Positions 44,164 through 52,527 are shown, counted from the first letter of the stretch. The stretch is DNA of 64,000 nt from JAGXLC01 sp041686375 (GCA_041686375.1 JAWLEB010000006.1:34231-98230), one strand, 5' to 3'. Numbers and translations: made by a program. The notes: generated from the letters alone by a model not told the origin.

Positions 44164-45474
44164 ATGGCTCAAGATACTGTAGCAATAGTAGGAAGACCCA
44201 ATGTAGGGAAATCAACGCTTTTTAACCGTCTCACAGAGACCCGTAAAGCAATTGTTGATGAAGTTAGTGGTGTGACGCGTGACCGGCATTATGGAGAAGT
44301 TGAATGGGAAGGAGAAACCTTTAATGTTATTGATACCGGAGGGTATGTAACCAATTCAGATGATATTTTTGAAAAAGAAATACGTAAACAAGTCCATATT
44401 GCAATACAAGAAGCCTCAGTTATATTGTTTGTAGTGGATGTTATAACCGGCATAACCGATCTGGATGAAACAATCACGGAAATACTGCGCAGCAGTGACA
44501 AAAAGGTTATTGTAGTAGTAAATAAAGTAGATAATGTGCACAGGAGCTATGATGCTAATGAATTTTACCGATTAGGTTTAGGGGAATTATTCAGCATCTC
44601 CTCATTACATGGATCAGGCACCAATGATTTATTGGACGAAGTAATCAAATACCTTGATTTAAAACAATTTAAAGGATGGAATGAAGAGATACCCCGATAT
44701 GCTGTAGTAGGAAGGCCAAACGTAGGGAAATCTTCCCTCATCAATAGCTTAATTGGTGAAGAGAGAAATATTGTCACCCCTGCCTCGGGAACTACAAGAG
44801 ATTCTATATACACTCGATACACAAAATACAATCACGACTTTTATCTGGTAGATACTGCCGGCTTACGCAAAAAAGGAAAAGTACATGAAGACATCGAATT
44901 TTACTCCGTAATACGATCTATAAAAGTAATTGAAAAAGCAGATGTTTGCCTGTTGATGGTTGATGCAACAAGAAAAATTGAAGCTCAGGACATCAATATC
45001 TTTTCCCTTATCGTAAAAAACAAAAGGGGTGTCGTTATAATAGTCAACAAATGGGATCTTATTGAAAAAGATACCCATACGGCAAATCAATTTAAAGAAG
45101 ACATAAAAAGAAAAATTGCGCCATTACAGGATGTACCAATCATCTTCGTTTCAGCAATTTACAAGCAAAGAATTTATAAAGTCCTGAAACTGGCAAAACA
45201 AGTAAACGAAAACCGGAAAAGAAGAATTTCAACTCCAACGCTTAACAAAATAATTCAAAAAGCAGTGGATAAAAATCCGCCACCGGCTGTAAAAGGAAAA
45301 TACATTAAAATAAAGTATGCCACCCAGCTGCATACCTTTTCGCCTTCTTTCGCATTATTCTGTAATTATCCTCAACACATCAAAGACCCATACAAAAGGT
45401 ATATTGAGAATGAATTGAGAAAAAACTTCGCTTTTACTGGGGTACCCATAAAAATTTATTTCAGAAAAAAATAA
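44164..45474 (+). CDS. der: Ribosome-associated GTPase Der (EngA)
   Basis: Double-GTPase factor for 50S assembly, 436 residues. The first G domain has GRPNVGKST, DTGG and NKVD. The second starts at residue 180 with GRPNVGKSS, DTAG and NKWD. The C-terminal KH-like domain (PPAVKGKYIKIKYATQ) ends IKIYFRKK. All motifs are intact. It closes the era-ORF-der unit; the aromatic operon follows under its own promoter. Confidence 0.97.
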   Translation: MAQDTVAIVGRPNVGKSTLFNRLTETRKAIVDEVSGVTRDRHYGEVEWEGETFNVIDTGGYVTNSDDIFEKEIRKQVHIAIQEASVILFVVDVITGITDLDETITEILRSSDKKVIVVVNKVDNVHRSYDANEFYRLGLGELFSISSLHGSGTNDLLDEVIKYLDLKQFKGWNEEIPRYAVVGRPNVGKSSLINSLIGEERNIVTPASGTTRDSIYTRYTKYNHDFYLVDTAGLRKKGKVHEDIEFYSVIRSIKVIEKADVCLLMVDATRKIEAQDINIFSLIVKNKRGVVIIVNKWDLIEKDTHTANQFKEDIKRKIAPLQDVPIIFVSAIYKQRIYKVLKLAKQVNENRKRRISTPTLNKIIQKAVDKNPPPAVKGKYIKIKYATQLHTFSPSFALFCNYPQHIKDPYKRYIENELRKNFAFTGVPIKIYFRKK

Positions 45475-45482
45475 CATGATTA

Positions 45483-45513
45483 TTGCATTAAAACAAATTT
45501 TTCTATAGATTTG
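45483..45513 (+). promoter_or_regulatory. Promoter of the aromatic amino-acid operon
   Basis: TTG at 45483-45485, a 20-bp spacer and TAGATTTG at 45506-45513, an exact TAnnTTTG match. The expected start point lies 15-20 bp before the first leader peptide. Confidence 0.65.
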
Positions 45514-45535
45514 TACTGATAAACAAATATAATCA

Positions 45536-45613
45536 ATGATTACAATGTCCCGCATACGAAACAGCTTCTATTACTGGGTATATTACTATCCATTGAGCGG
45601 GATTATTGTATAA
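45536..45613 (+). CDS. Aromatic leader peptide 1 (25 codons)
   Basis: A short frame starting ATG at 45536 (or the second Met at 45545) and ending TAA at 45611-45613. Its middle is the run FYYWVYYYP: one Phe, five Tyr and one Trp within nine codons, at 45566-45592. Such density marks an attenuator leader in which ribosome stalling reports shortage of charged tRNA-Phe, -Tyr or -Trp. The last codons (SGIIV-stop) overlap the 5' arm of the antiterminator. Confidence 0.85.
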   Translation: MITMSRIRNSFYYWVYYYPLSGIIV

Positions 45614-45681
45614 GATTCACACAGAAATTATAACCAAACAAGATACAATAATCCCGAAGTCAGCACTTCGGGATTTTTTTT
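45598..45681 (+). promoter_or_regulatory. Transcription attenuator 1: antiterminator and terminator hairpins
   Basis: CGGGATTATTGTAT at 45598-45611 is perfectly complementary over 14 bp to ATACAATAATCCCG at 45643-45656. The latter overlaps the left arm of an 11-bp terminator stem (45650-45660 with 45665-45675, AATCCCGAAGT / ACTTCGGGATT), followed by a run of T to 45681. The two structures exclude each other. A ribosome reaching the leader stop covers the 5' arm and lets the terminator form; a ribosome stalled on the aromatic codons leaves it free. Confidence 0.85.
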
Positions 45682-45686
45682 GAGAT

Positions 45687-45743
45687 ATGATGCAGCAAAT
45701 AACTAAAACATATTATTACTTCTATTATTCAGGATACACCTGA
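45687..45743 (+). CDS. Aromatic leader peptide 2 (18 codons)
   Basis: ATG at 45687 (or 45690), stop TGA at 45741-45743. The run YYYFYYSGY gives six Tyr and one Phe within nine codons and no Trp. It begins six bases after the T-run of the first attenuator, so it is translated only on transcripts that have read through it. Confidence 0.82.
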   Translation: MMQQITKTYYYFYYSGYT

Positions 45744-45812
45744 CGGGGTGCATGGAACTCATATGCATAAAAATTAACCAAAACCCCGTCGAAGAAGCGA
45801 TGGGGTTTTTTT
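45742..45812 (+). promoter_or_regulatory. Transcription attenuator 2: antiterminator and terminator hairpins
   Basis: GACGGGGT at 45742-45749 overlaps the leader 2 stop codon and is complementary to ACCCCGTC at 45783-45790. That segment is the left arm of a terminator stem (AAACCCCGTCG at 45781-45791 with CGATGGGGTTT at 45798-45808, one G-T pair) with a T-run to 45812. A small TGCAT/ATGCA hairpin lies between. Same logic as attenuator 1. The operon's first start codon is 48 bp downstream. Confidence 0.8.
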
Positions 45813-45860
45813 ATAAAAGCATTTTATAAACAAAATTATAACCAATAAAATTACAGAAAA

Positions 45861-46988
45861 ATGGAGGTTCAACTTGATTTACAACCATTCGAATTACCGG
45901 GCCAATCGGGGGCTCAGAATCCGTTTTTGATTGCCGGCCCATGCAGTGCCGAATCAGAACAACAAGTACTTGAAACAGCCAGCGCCCTGAAGCAAGAGGG
46001 CATCCACCTATTCCGTGCAGGGATATGGAAACCACGAACCCGACCTGGGGGATTTCAGGGATTAGGCTCAGCAGCCCTCCCCTGGCTGAGAACAGTAAAA
46101 GACCTAACCGGACTGGCCGTAGCTACAGAAGTAGCTAACGAAAGGCATGTTTATGAAGCCCTAAAATACGATATTGATGTTTTATGGATTGGTGCCCGCA
46201 CCACTGCAAACCCTTTTGCAGTAGAGGAAATAGCAAATGCCCTGAAAGGGAAGGACATACCAGTGATGGTAAAAAATCCAGTCAACCCCGACCTGAAATT
46301 ATGGCTCGGCGCAATTGAACGATTAAATATGCAAGGAATAAAGCAACTTGCAGCCATACACCGCGGATTTTCATCTTATTCGAAAAGCTCCTATCGTAAT
46401 CCGCCACAATGGAACATCCCAAAGCAACTCAAAAAAATAGCTCCGGAACTGCCGGTCTTCAATGACCCTAGTCATATTACAGGCAATAACGCTTTATTAT
46501 ATGAAATTGCGAAAGATGCAATGAACAAAAAGTTTGACGGACTGATGATAGAAGTACACCCCAATCCGCCTAAAGCGCTCAGCGACTCCAATCAACAGAT
46601 AACTCCTGCAAAATTCCATGAATTATTATATCATCTGAGCTTAAACAATGCACAATTTACAAATTTACCGGAAATTGAACAACTCAGGAAATATATTGAC
46701 AATCTGGACGAGGAACTGCTGGAAATTATAGACAAAAGGATGAAACTGACCGGAGAAATTGGATCTTATAAAAAACAACGGGAAATATCGGTTCTTCAGG
46801 AAAACAGGTGGAAAGAATTACTTGAAACAAGAATAAAAAACGGACAGAAAAAGGGGTTAGATCAAAAATTTATCAAAAAAATCTTTGAAACAATTCACAG
46901 TGAATCCATAACAAAACAAAAAACAATTAAAAACAATGATTCAAAAAGAGTTTACAGTAAATTTACAACAAATAACAAGCTGATATAA
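45861..46988 (+). CDS. Bifunctional DAHP synthase (type I-beta) / chorismate mutase
   Basis: 375 residues. Residues 1-265 form a class I-beta DAHP synthase joining PEP and erythrose-4-phosphate: AGPCSAESEQQV, GIWKPRTRPGGFQG, PVMVKNPVNPDL, FNDPSHITG and VHPNPPKALSDSNQQ are its catalytic landmarks. Residues 275-365 are an AroQ chorismate mutase (YIDNLDEELLEIIDKRMKL, then IGSYKKQREISVLQENRW). This fusion is common in Bacteroidota, and the mutase domain may confer feedback inhibition by prephenate. It is the first structural gene behind the tandem attenuator and is separated from aroA by 2 bp. Confidence 0.95.
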   Translation: MEVQLDLQPFELPGQSGAQNPFLIAGPCSAESEQQVLETASALKQEGIHLFRAGIWKPRTRPGGFQGLGSAALPWLRTVKDLTGLAVATEVANERHVYEALKYDIDVLWIGARTTANPFAVEEIANALKGKDIPVMVKNPVNPDLKLWLGAIERLNMQGIKQLAAIHRGFSSYSKSSYRNPPQWNIPKQLKKIAPELPVFNDPSHITGNNALLYEIAKDAMNKKFDGLMIEVHPNPPKALSDSNQQITPAKFHELLYHLSLNNAQFTNLPEIEQLRKYIDNLDEELLEIIDKRMKLTGEIGSYKKQREISVLQENRWKELLETRIKNGQKKGLDQKFIKKIFETIHSESITKQKTIKNNDSKRVYSKFTTNNKLI

Positions 46989-46990
46989 AT

Positions 46991-48271
46991 ATGTATTTAA
47001 AAGTTTTTCCCTCGTTTATTGAAGGAAACATACAGGTTCCCTCCTCAAAAAGTTATACACAGCGTGCATTTATTGCCAGCCTGCTAAGCAATGGAAGTAC
47101 AGAAATACTCAACCCCGGCAGAAGCGAAGATGATAACCAAATGTTATCCAATATAGAAAAACTGGGCGCTGAAATTTCGCTCTCCAATGAAAAAATTCTG
47201 ATAAAGGGCGGACTCCACCTTAAACAAAATCAAATTCATGCAGGTGAATCGGGCCTTGGCATACGCTTGATTACAGCAGTTACGGCGCTGTTGGATACGG
47301 AAATTACTATTACCGGCACCGGGACACTCCAAAACAGGCCGATGCAAGTTATGGAAAAAGCACTGAGTCAACTGGGCGCCCACTGTCAAACAAACAACGG
47401 ATATCTTCCCATTAAGGTGAAAGGCCCAATAAAAGGAGGAACAATTGAAACGGAGGGTTCACTGAGCTCACAGTTTCTAAGCGGACTCTTATTTGCTCTA
47501 CCGCTTGCCATAAAAGATTCCACCGTACATATTAATAATCTAAAAAGTAGGCCTTATATCGATATGACATTAAACATCCTTGATACCCACGGAATAAAAA
47601 TTATCAATACAAACTACCAAAAATTTGTTATTCAAGGGAACCAGGAATACAAACCGACTAAACACCTGATGGAGGGAGACTGGAGTAATGGAGCATTCCT
47701 GCTGGTAGCCGGCGCAATAAATGGAAACCTGAAAGTTAGTGGGCTAAACCCTTCTTCACTGCAGGGAGATAAAAAAGTTCTGGAAGCACTACGCGATAGT
47801 GGTGTTGACATAAATCAAACTCCGGACTATTTCAAGGTCGAAAAAGCCGAAGTACTAAAAGCTTTTGAGTTTAACGCTACTGAAACGCCTGATTTATTCC
47901 CTCCGCTGGCTTGTCTGGCGGCTTATTGCAAAGGAACTAGCCACATTAAAGGGGTGAGCCGGCTAAAACATAAAGAAAGCAACCGTACAGAAGCCCTGAT
48001 TAAAGAATTTACAAAAATGGGTATTCATATACAAACATCAGAGCATGACACTTTACAAATTACAGGTGGCAGACCCCGGGGCGGTAATTTTTTCTCACAC
48101 AATGATCACAGAATTGCTATGGCCGGAGCAATCCTTGGATTAAAATCAAAGGAACCGATTATTATAGAGGGTTATAGAGCTGTAACCAAATCTTATCCCG
48201 GATTTTTTGAAGACTTGAATAAACTGAATGTAAAAATTGAAAAAAAAATACAGGAAAATGGCAATCAATAA
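46991..48271 (+). CDS. aroA: 3-phosphoshikimate 1-carboxyvinyltransferase (EPSP synthase)
   Basis: Sixth shikimate-pathway enzyme, 426 residues, with the two-domain inside-out barrel. Substrate-contact motifs are PSSKSYTQRAFIASLLSNG, ESGLGIRLITAVTAL (the PEP loop, unlike the GNAGTAMR of E. coli), SSQFLSGLLFAL, and the C-terminal NDHRIAMAGAI. Because the PEP loop diverges, glyphosate sensitivity cannot be predicted. It overlaps the following tyrA by 14 bp and so is translationally coupled. Confidence 0.93.
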   Translation: MYLKVFPSFIEGNIQVPSSKSYTQRAFIASLLSNGSTEILNPGRSEDDNQMLSNIEKLGAEISLSNEKILIKGGLHLKQNQIHAGESGLGIRLITAVTALLDTEITITGTGTLQNRPMQVMEKALSQLGAHCQTNNGYLPIKVKGPIKGGTIETEGSLSSQFLSGLLFALPLAIKDSTVHINNLKSRPYIDMTLNILDTHGIKIINTNYQKFVIQGNQEYKPTKHLMEGDWSNGAFLLVAGAINGNLKVSGLNPSSLQGDKKVLEALRDSGVDINQTPDYFKVEKAEVLKAFEFNATETPDLFPPLACLAAYCKGTSHIKGVSRLKHKESNRTEALIKEFTKMGIHIQTSEHDTLQITGGRPRGGNFFSHNDHRIAMAGAILGLKSKEPIIIEGYRAVTKSYPGFFEDLNKLNVKIEKKIQENGNQ

Positions 48272-49082
48272 TATCTTAATACTTGGCTACGGAAAAATGG
48301 GACAGTGGTTCACTACTCAGTTATCAAAAAAATATAACATAGCGGTATTTGAAAAAAATAACTTAGCAACATACGGAAATCCAGAGTTCCATTTTTTAAG
48401 AAACCTACAGGAAATAAAGAATTTTAATCCTGATATGGTAGTCAATGCAGTTAACTTAGATGCAACTGAGAATGCCTTCAACAACATACTTCAATACCTG
48501 CCTGAAGAAACTATTCTTGCCGACATAACTTCCATCAAGGAAGAAATGAAACAATTTTATACGAATGCAGGATTTCGTTTTGTCTCAACCCATCCAATGT
48601 TTGGACCCACATTTGCAGACATGGAAAAACTAAAAAACGAAAATGCCATAATTATTGAGGAATCGGATGAAGAAGGGAAGTATTTTTTCCAGAATTTCTA
48701 CAGCTCATTTGGACTCAATATCCATATTATAAACTTTCACAAGCATGATGAGGTGATGGCTGAATCTTTGAGCCTGCCATTTCTTATCACATTATTATTC
48801 AGTGCAAATAGTGAAAACAATAAGATGCCCGGAACAACTTACCAGAAACACAAGGAAATTGCTGAGGGACTGCTTTCTGAAGATAATAATCTGATGACGG
48901 AAATCCTGTTAAACAACCATTTCCAAAAACAAGTAAAAAACATAGAAAACACCTTACGTATGTACGCAGATGCTATCCAAAACAGAGATGCTCAAATACT
49001 TATCTCCCATATTGAAAACATCAAAATGAACAGGAGTGTCCCTGTGAATAGAAAGCATCCAATACCTGCAAAATATCATTAA
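48258..49082 (+). CDS. tyrA: Prephenate dehydrogenase (TyrA)
   Basis: Oxidative decarboxylation of prephenate to 4-hydroxyphenylpyruvate in tyrosine synthesis; 274 residues. The NAD-binding motif is LGYGKMGQWF. Further landmarks are LADITSIKEEM, STHPMFGPTF with the catalytic His-Pro-Met-Phe-Gly, and the helical dimerisation C-terminus. The chosen ATG (48258) has AGGA just upstream and lies inside the end of aroA. As the last gene of the attenuated operon it fits the Tyr-rich leaders. A prephenate dehydratase gene is not present here. Confidence 0.9.
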   Translation: MAINNILILGYGKMGQWFTTQLSKKYNIAVFEKNNLATYGNPEFHFLRNLQEIKNFNPDMVVNAVNLDATENAFNNILQYLPEETILADITSIKEEMKQFYTNAGFRFVSTHPMFGPTFADMEKLKNENAIIIEESDEEGKYFFQNFYSSFGLNIHIINFHKHDEVMAESLSLPFLITLLFSANSENNKMPGTTYQKHKEIAEGLLSEDNNLMTEILLNNHFQKQVKNIENTLRMYADAIQNRDAQILISHIENIKMNRSVPVNRKHPIPAKYH

Positions 49083-49252
49083 GTATATATGCAAAACATT
49101 CTCAAATGAGGAACTAAATATGCATTGGCTGTCACAACAGTAAACTTTTCGGACAACTTAAAACGGTCTCTGAGTAATTTGCCGGAAGTAACAGGGTATG
49201 ATTTTTGAGGTTTTTCATCCAGAAAAATTGCCTAACTTGCTAAAAACTTTGA

Positions 49253-49429
49253 ATGATGAAACAAATCCTAAGCTTCCTGTTTATCGTAACGTTCATCAGT
49301 GGAATACTTGTATCCTGCGGTGGAACGGAACAGTCCAAAGAAGGACTATCCAAAGAGCAACAAGAGAGCATTGACAAAGACAAGAAGGACTTCGAAAGGA
49401 AACTGCCTGATTATAACCGCAAAAATTAA
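49253..49429 (+). CDS. Small lipoprotein, 58 residues
   Basis: A short signal peptide (MMKQILSFLFIVTFISG) ends in the lipobox LVSC at about residues 19-22. A 36-residue, strongly charged mature part (KEQQESIDKDKKDFERKL) follows and is predicted helical. Two adjacent ATGs could start it. It sits 170 bp after tyrA with no terminator seen between. Function unknown; entropy-like or spacer lipoproteins of this size are common in the outer membrane. Confidence 0.8.
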   Translation: MMKQILSFLFIVTFISGILVSCGGTEQSKEGLSKEQQESIDKDKKDFERKLPDYNRKN

Positions 49430-49512
49430 GCTGTAATCATTATTTAATGCAGATTATTCAATTATTCATGAAAAATACATGAGTAAATCATTTATTGTCA
49501 ACAATCCAACCT

Positions 49513-50232
49513 ATGAGAAACAAACCAGAAGAAATTGCAAAAGATGTTCTGAAAAATATTGAAACGCTTTCTGAAAATCCCGCTAATGTAAAAGACTACG
49601 CACGTTTTTACAAGGACAAGGAAGAATTTATTACACTCACCACTCCTGTAATCAGACAACTTGCAAAAGACTATTTTCAAAACATTAAAAAAGCAGATAA
49701 ACAATATATCCTGGAAACATGCGATAAATTGCTGGCATTACGAGATAAAAACTGTACACATATTGCATTCGACTGGGCATTCAGGATTAAAAAACACTAC
49801 CAAAAAGACGACCTGGAACGCTTTGAAAAGTGGGTAGAAAAATATCTTGACGACTGGAGCAGTTGCGATGACCTGTCAACCCATGCCTTGGGATACCAGG
49901 GATGGAAGTTTCCGGAAAATATAAAACGGTTGTATGAATGGACATCATCAGGTAATTTATGGGTCAGAAGAGCAGCGGCAGTAAGTTTGATATATTCGGT
50001 CAGAAGAAATACGAACATTGGTGCTGCATTCAAAATGGCAGACAATCTATTGACAGACCCGGAAGACCTTGTACAGAAAGGTTATGGATGGTTACTGAAA
50101 GAAACTACAAAACACCAGGAAAAAGCTGTTTTCGATTATATAATGCAAAACAAACAAAAGATGCCAAGAACCGCATTGCGATATGCCATAGAAAGAATGC
50201 CCCGGGAATTGAAGGCTAAAGCAATGAGGTAA
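49513..50232 (+). CDS. DNA alkylation repair protein (AlkD-like HEAT-repeat glycosylase family)
   Basis: 239 residues composed of tandem HEAT-like helical repeats. Family positions include the N-terminal YARFYKDKEEFITLTTP, then LLALRDKNCTHIAFDWAF, DDWSSCDDLSTHALG, NLWVRRAAAVSLI and EDLVQKGYGWLLKET. Members bind alkylated DNA and some excise 3-methyladenine or N7-alkyl bases; catalytic Trp/Asp positions equivalent to AlkD appear as W and D in WVRRAAAVSL and DDWSSCDDL. Start at ATG 49513; an upstream TTG is less likely. Confidence 0.85.
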   Translation: MRNKPEEIAKDVLKNIETLSENPANVKDYARFYKDKEEFITLTTPVIRQLAKDYFQNIKKADKQYILETCDKLLALRDKNCTHIAFDWAFRIKKHYQKDDLERFEKWVEKYLDDWSSCDDLSTHALGYQGWKFPENIKRLYEWTSSGNLWVRRAAAVSLIYSVRRNTNIGAAFKMADNLLTDPEDLVQKGYGWLLKETTKHQEKAVFDYIMQNKQKMPRTALRYAIERMPRELKAKAMR

Positions 50233-50280
50233 AATATCAACTTATTTTTATTAATTTAGGCAGCTCAAAGAAAAGTAAAT

Positions 50281-50616
50281 ATGACCGAACAAGAGAAAAA
50301 AGAACTGCAGGAAAAGCTTCTCAAGGAAAAAGAAAAGGTAGAAAAAAGAATTGCCAGCCTGAAAGAACTCACCAAATCGATAGCGCCTGACAATGCCATA
50401 GGCAGGGTAAGCCGTATGGATGCCATAAACAATAAAAGCGTGAATGACGCAGCACTGCGCACCGCCGAAAGCAAACTGAAAAGCATTGAAAACGCCCTGC
50501 AAAAAATCGACCATAGCGATTTTGGAAAATGCCGCAGATGCGGACAACCCATCCCGATGGGAAGATTAATAGTAATGCCCGAAAGCGCCCTGTGTATAAA
50601 ATGTGCGCAAAGGTAA
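50281..50616 (+). CDS. TraR/DksA-family zinc-finger protein
   Basis: 111 residues. A long N-terminal coiled coil (LLKEKEKVEKRIASLKELTK), with central residues MDAINNKSVNDAALR, places acidic residues near the tip. The C-terminal zinc finger is CRRCGQPIPMGRL ... CIKCAQR, the C4 form. DksA homologues insert the coiled coil into the RNA polymerase secondary channel. Whether this short member does so or responds to ppGpp cannot be decided from sequence. Located 48 bp after the AlkD-like gene. Confidence 0.9.
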   Translation: MTEQEKKELQEKLLKEKEKVEKRIASLKELTKSIAPDNAIGRVSRMDAINNKSVNDAALRTAESKLKSIENALQKIDHSDFGKCRRCGQPIPMGRLIVMPESALCIKCAQR

Positions 50617-50727
50617 ATACTATTGACAGACTAAAAATACATTTATAGGCTAACTCCCGTATACAGAATCGCTATAACGACCTGTATGGTAATTAGTTAA
50701 AAAAGTAACCGCTGAAATATACTAAAA

Positions 50728-51168
50728 CTAAATCCCAAGTTTCTTTTTAGTCTTACGAACTGATGGCCTGTTTGACAGGGAAACAGCAATAATCAGGGCA
50801 GAAAAAGCCAGATATACTATCTTCCCGGTTAACACCCCTGCGGCAACCGCAAATAAAGACGGTGCAAGCCAAAAAAGGTATCTTAGCATAAATGCAATAC
50901 GGTAATGTATCATCTTCATATTTATATCTGTAGTCGTTTCAGCCCTTTTCAAACCTTTCCGGTAAAAAACATCAGCTTCATACAAGCCTGCAGCAATAAA
51001 TAAAGGCACAAGAAATTTAAGCCATTTAAAACCCACATATTCAGGTTCAAAATTCTCACCTATCAATAAAAGAAAAGTAACCAGGACAAAAATAACATGA
51101 ACAACAGTCAGGATATAATACAGCCTCTTCAGGAACTTGTAATATTTGTTTTCAGCTAATTCACTCAT
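50728..51168 (-). CDS. Predicted integral membrane protein, four helices
   Basis: 146 residues. Four hydrophobic segments (for example LYYILTVVHVIFVLVTFLLLIG, LKFLVPLFIAAGLY, YLFWLAPSLFAVAAGVLTG and LAFSALIIAVSLSNR) alternate with basic loops, and the C-terminus is Lys-rich. No recognised domain. Opposite orientation to both neighbours and monocistronic. Confidence 0.7.
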   Translation of the reverse strand: MSELAENKYYKFLKRLYYILTVVHVIFVLVTFLLLIGENFEPEYVGFKWLKFLVPLFIAAGLYEADVFYRKGLKRAETTTDINMKMIHYRIAFMLRYLFWLAPSLFAVAAGVLTGKIVYLAFSALIIAVSLSNRPSVRKTKKKLGI

Positions 51169-51324
51169 AAGTCTGATTTAATAAATTAATATACACTAGC
51201 TAAGTTAATGTATTTTTGCGGAAAAAGTGACAAGCAATCCCTAATCCGGTTTAACCAGACTTATCAGCACATTTTGATAAATTCACTTTTCTGATTATAT
51301 TAGAAGATATAAAATTTGAGGAAT

Positions 51325-51531
51325 ATGAGAATGCATGAATACAGACAAGGAGGTGGAGGCAACTGCCTGGTAAAGATACTTATCATCCTGGTATTCTTGG
51401 CCGCCTTCGGAATCATCTCCTGGGATACGGTAGGCGCCTTTGCGCGTTTTATCGTCTATATAGTAGTAGCCGGTATAGCCATCATTGTAGGAATCCTCTT
51501 ATGGGCATACTTTTTCGGCAAGCGATGGTGA
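51325..51531 (+). CDS. Small two-helix membrane protein
   Basis: 68 residues from ATG 51325, which follows GAGGAAT. A Gly-rich N-terminus (EYRQGGGGN) precedes two hydrophobic helices (LVKILIILVFLAAFGIISW and FIVYIVVAGIAIIVGILLWAYFF) and a basic end KRW. No family recognised. Short membrane proteins of this type are frequent but the call rests on composition alone. Confidence 0.65.
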   Translation: MRMHEYRQGGGGNCLVKILIILVFLAAFGIISWDTVGAFARFIVYIVVAGIAIIVGILLWAYFFGKRW

Positions 51532-51673
51532 TAAGATGGGAACTGCGTTAAAAATGTCTCTTTGCGCCCTGTCATAATATCGCTCTAAACGGAAAATAGT
51601 CACTAACACCCATAAATTTCATGGAAACGATATTATACAACTTCTAACAAACACTGAATGACTAAAGAATGAC

Positions 51674-51773
51674 NNNNNNNNNNNNNNNNNNNNNNNNNNN
51701 NNNNNNNNNNNNNNNNNNNNNNNNNNNNNNNNNNNNNNNNNNNNNNNNNNNNNNNNNNNNNNNNNNNNNNNNN
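51674..51773. other. Assembly gap, 100 N
   Basis: Exactly 100 undetermined bases, the conventional length for a gap of unknown size. The 18-mer GAATGACTAAAGAATGAC occurs on both sides, immediately before and after the gap, so the break was caused by a short tandem repeat or by contig ends that overlap. Confidence 0.95.
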
Positions 51774-51831
51774 GAATGACTAAAGAATGACAACCGAATG
51801 ATCACCGGGTGACAACCTTATAAACCATTTT

Positions 51832-52527
51832 TCAGTCCATCACAAATGGTAATTCCCTTACAATATTAATTTCCTTAGGGCTAACCTGTACCTGGACCGG
51901 TATAATTTCCACACCTTTCTTATGAGCTTCTACCAGTGTTTTTGCATATTCCGGGTCTATATTCCAGGCAGGAGCAAAAATTTTCACATCGGAGCGCTGA
52001 ACCACATAAAGCATGACCGCTCTCATGCCCTGGTCTTTCACCTGGATAAGGCTTTCAAGATGCTTCTTTCCTCTTTTAGTCACAGCATCCGGAAAAAGTG
52101 CATATTCTCCTTCTTTCAGCGTAACATTTTTCACTTCAATAAAAACCTTTTCGTTGCCATTCTCAGCATAAATGTCAAAACGGCTATTCCCAAAAGTAAC
52201 TTCCCGTTTTACCGTATCATAACTGTAAAGTTGCTCTATCTCATTATTTTGCACGGCTTCATAAGCAATACGATTCGGGACGTTTGTATTAATGCCCACC
52301 CAACTGCCATTGATTTTAATCATCTCCCAGGTAAATTTAGTCTTGCGATTCGGGTCATCCACTGGGGTAAGAAATACTTCCGCACCTTCCTCCAGGCAGC
52401 TTTTCATTGAACCGGAATTTGTACAGTGAGCGGTAATTTCTTCACCATTATCCAGCTTGACATCTGCCAAAAAGCGTTTATAGCGTTTAATGAGTGTTCC
52501 GTGTGTCAGGGGTTTGCTAAATTTCAT
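51832..52527 (-). CDS. sfsA: SfsA-family DNA/RNA nuclease (sugar fermentation stimulation protein homologue)
   Basis: 231 residues from ATG 52527; a TTG 18 bp upstream is possible. An N-terminal OB-like domain (KRYKRFLADVKLDNGEEITAHCTNSGSM) is followed by a PD-(D/E)XK-type core with DIYAENGNEKVFIEVKNVTL and FPDAVTKRGKKHL. These are the conserved SfsA positions and the likely metal-binding residues. Cytoplasmic. The physiological role is uncertain despite the historical name. Confidence 0.92.
   Translation of the reverse strand: MKFSKPLTHGTLIKRYKRFLADVKLDNGEEITAHCTNSGSMKSCLEEGAEVFLTPVDDPNRKTKFTWEMIKINGSWVGINTNVPNRIAYEAVQNNEIEQLYSYDTVKREVTFGNSRFDIYAENGNEKVFIEVKNVTLKEGEYALFPDAVTKRGKKHLESLIQVKDQGMRAVMLYVVQRSDVKIFAPAWNIDPEYAKTLVEAHKKGVEIIPVQVQVSPKEINIVRELPFVMD

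Noticed and set aside
47225..47275. Altered PEP loop in aroA (ESGLGIRL) as a glyphosate-tolerance signature
   Set aside because: Bacteroidota EPSP synthases diverge here generally; tolerance cannot be read from this alone.
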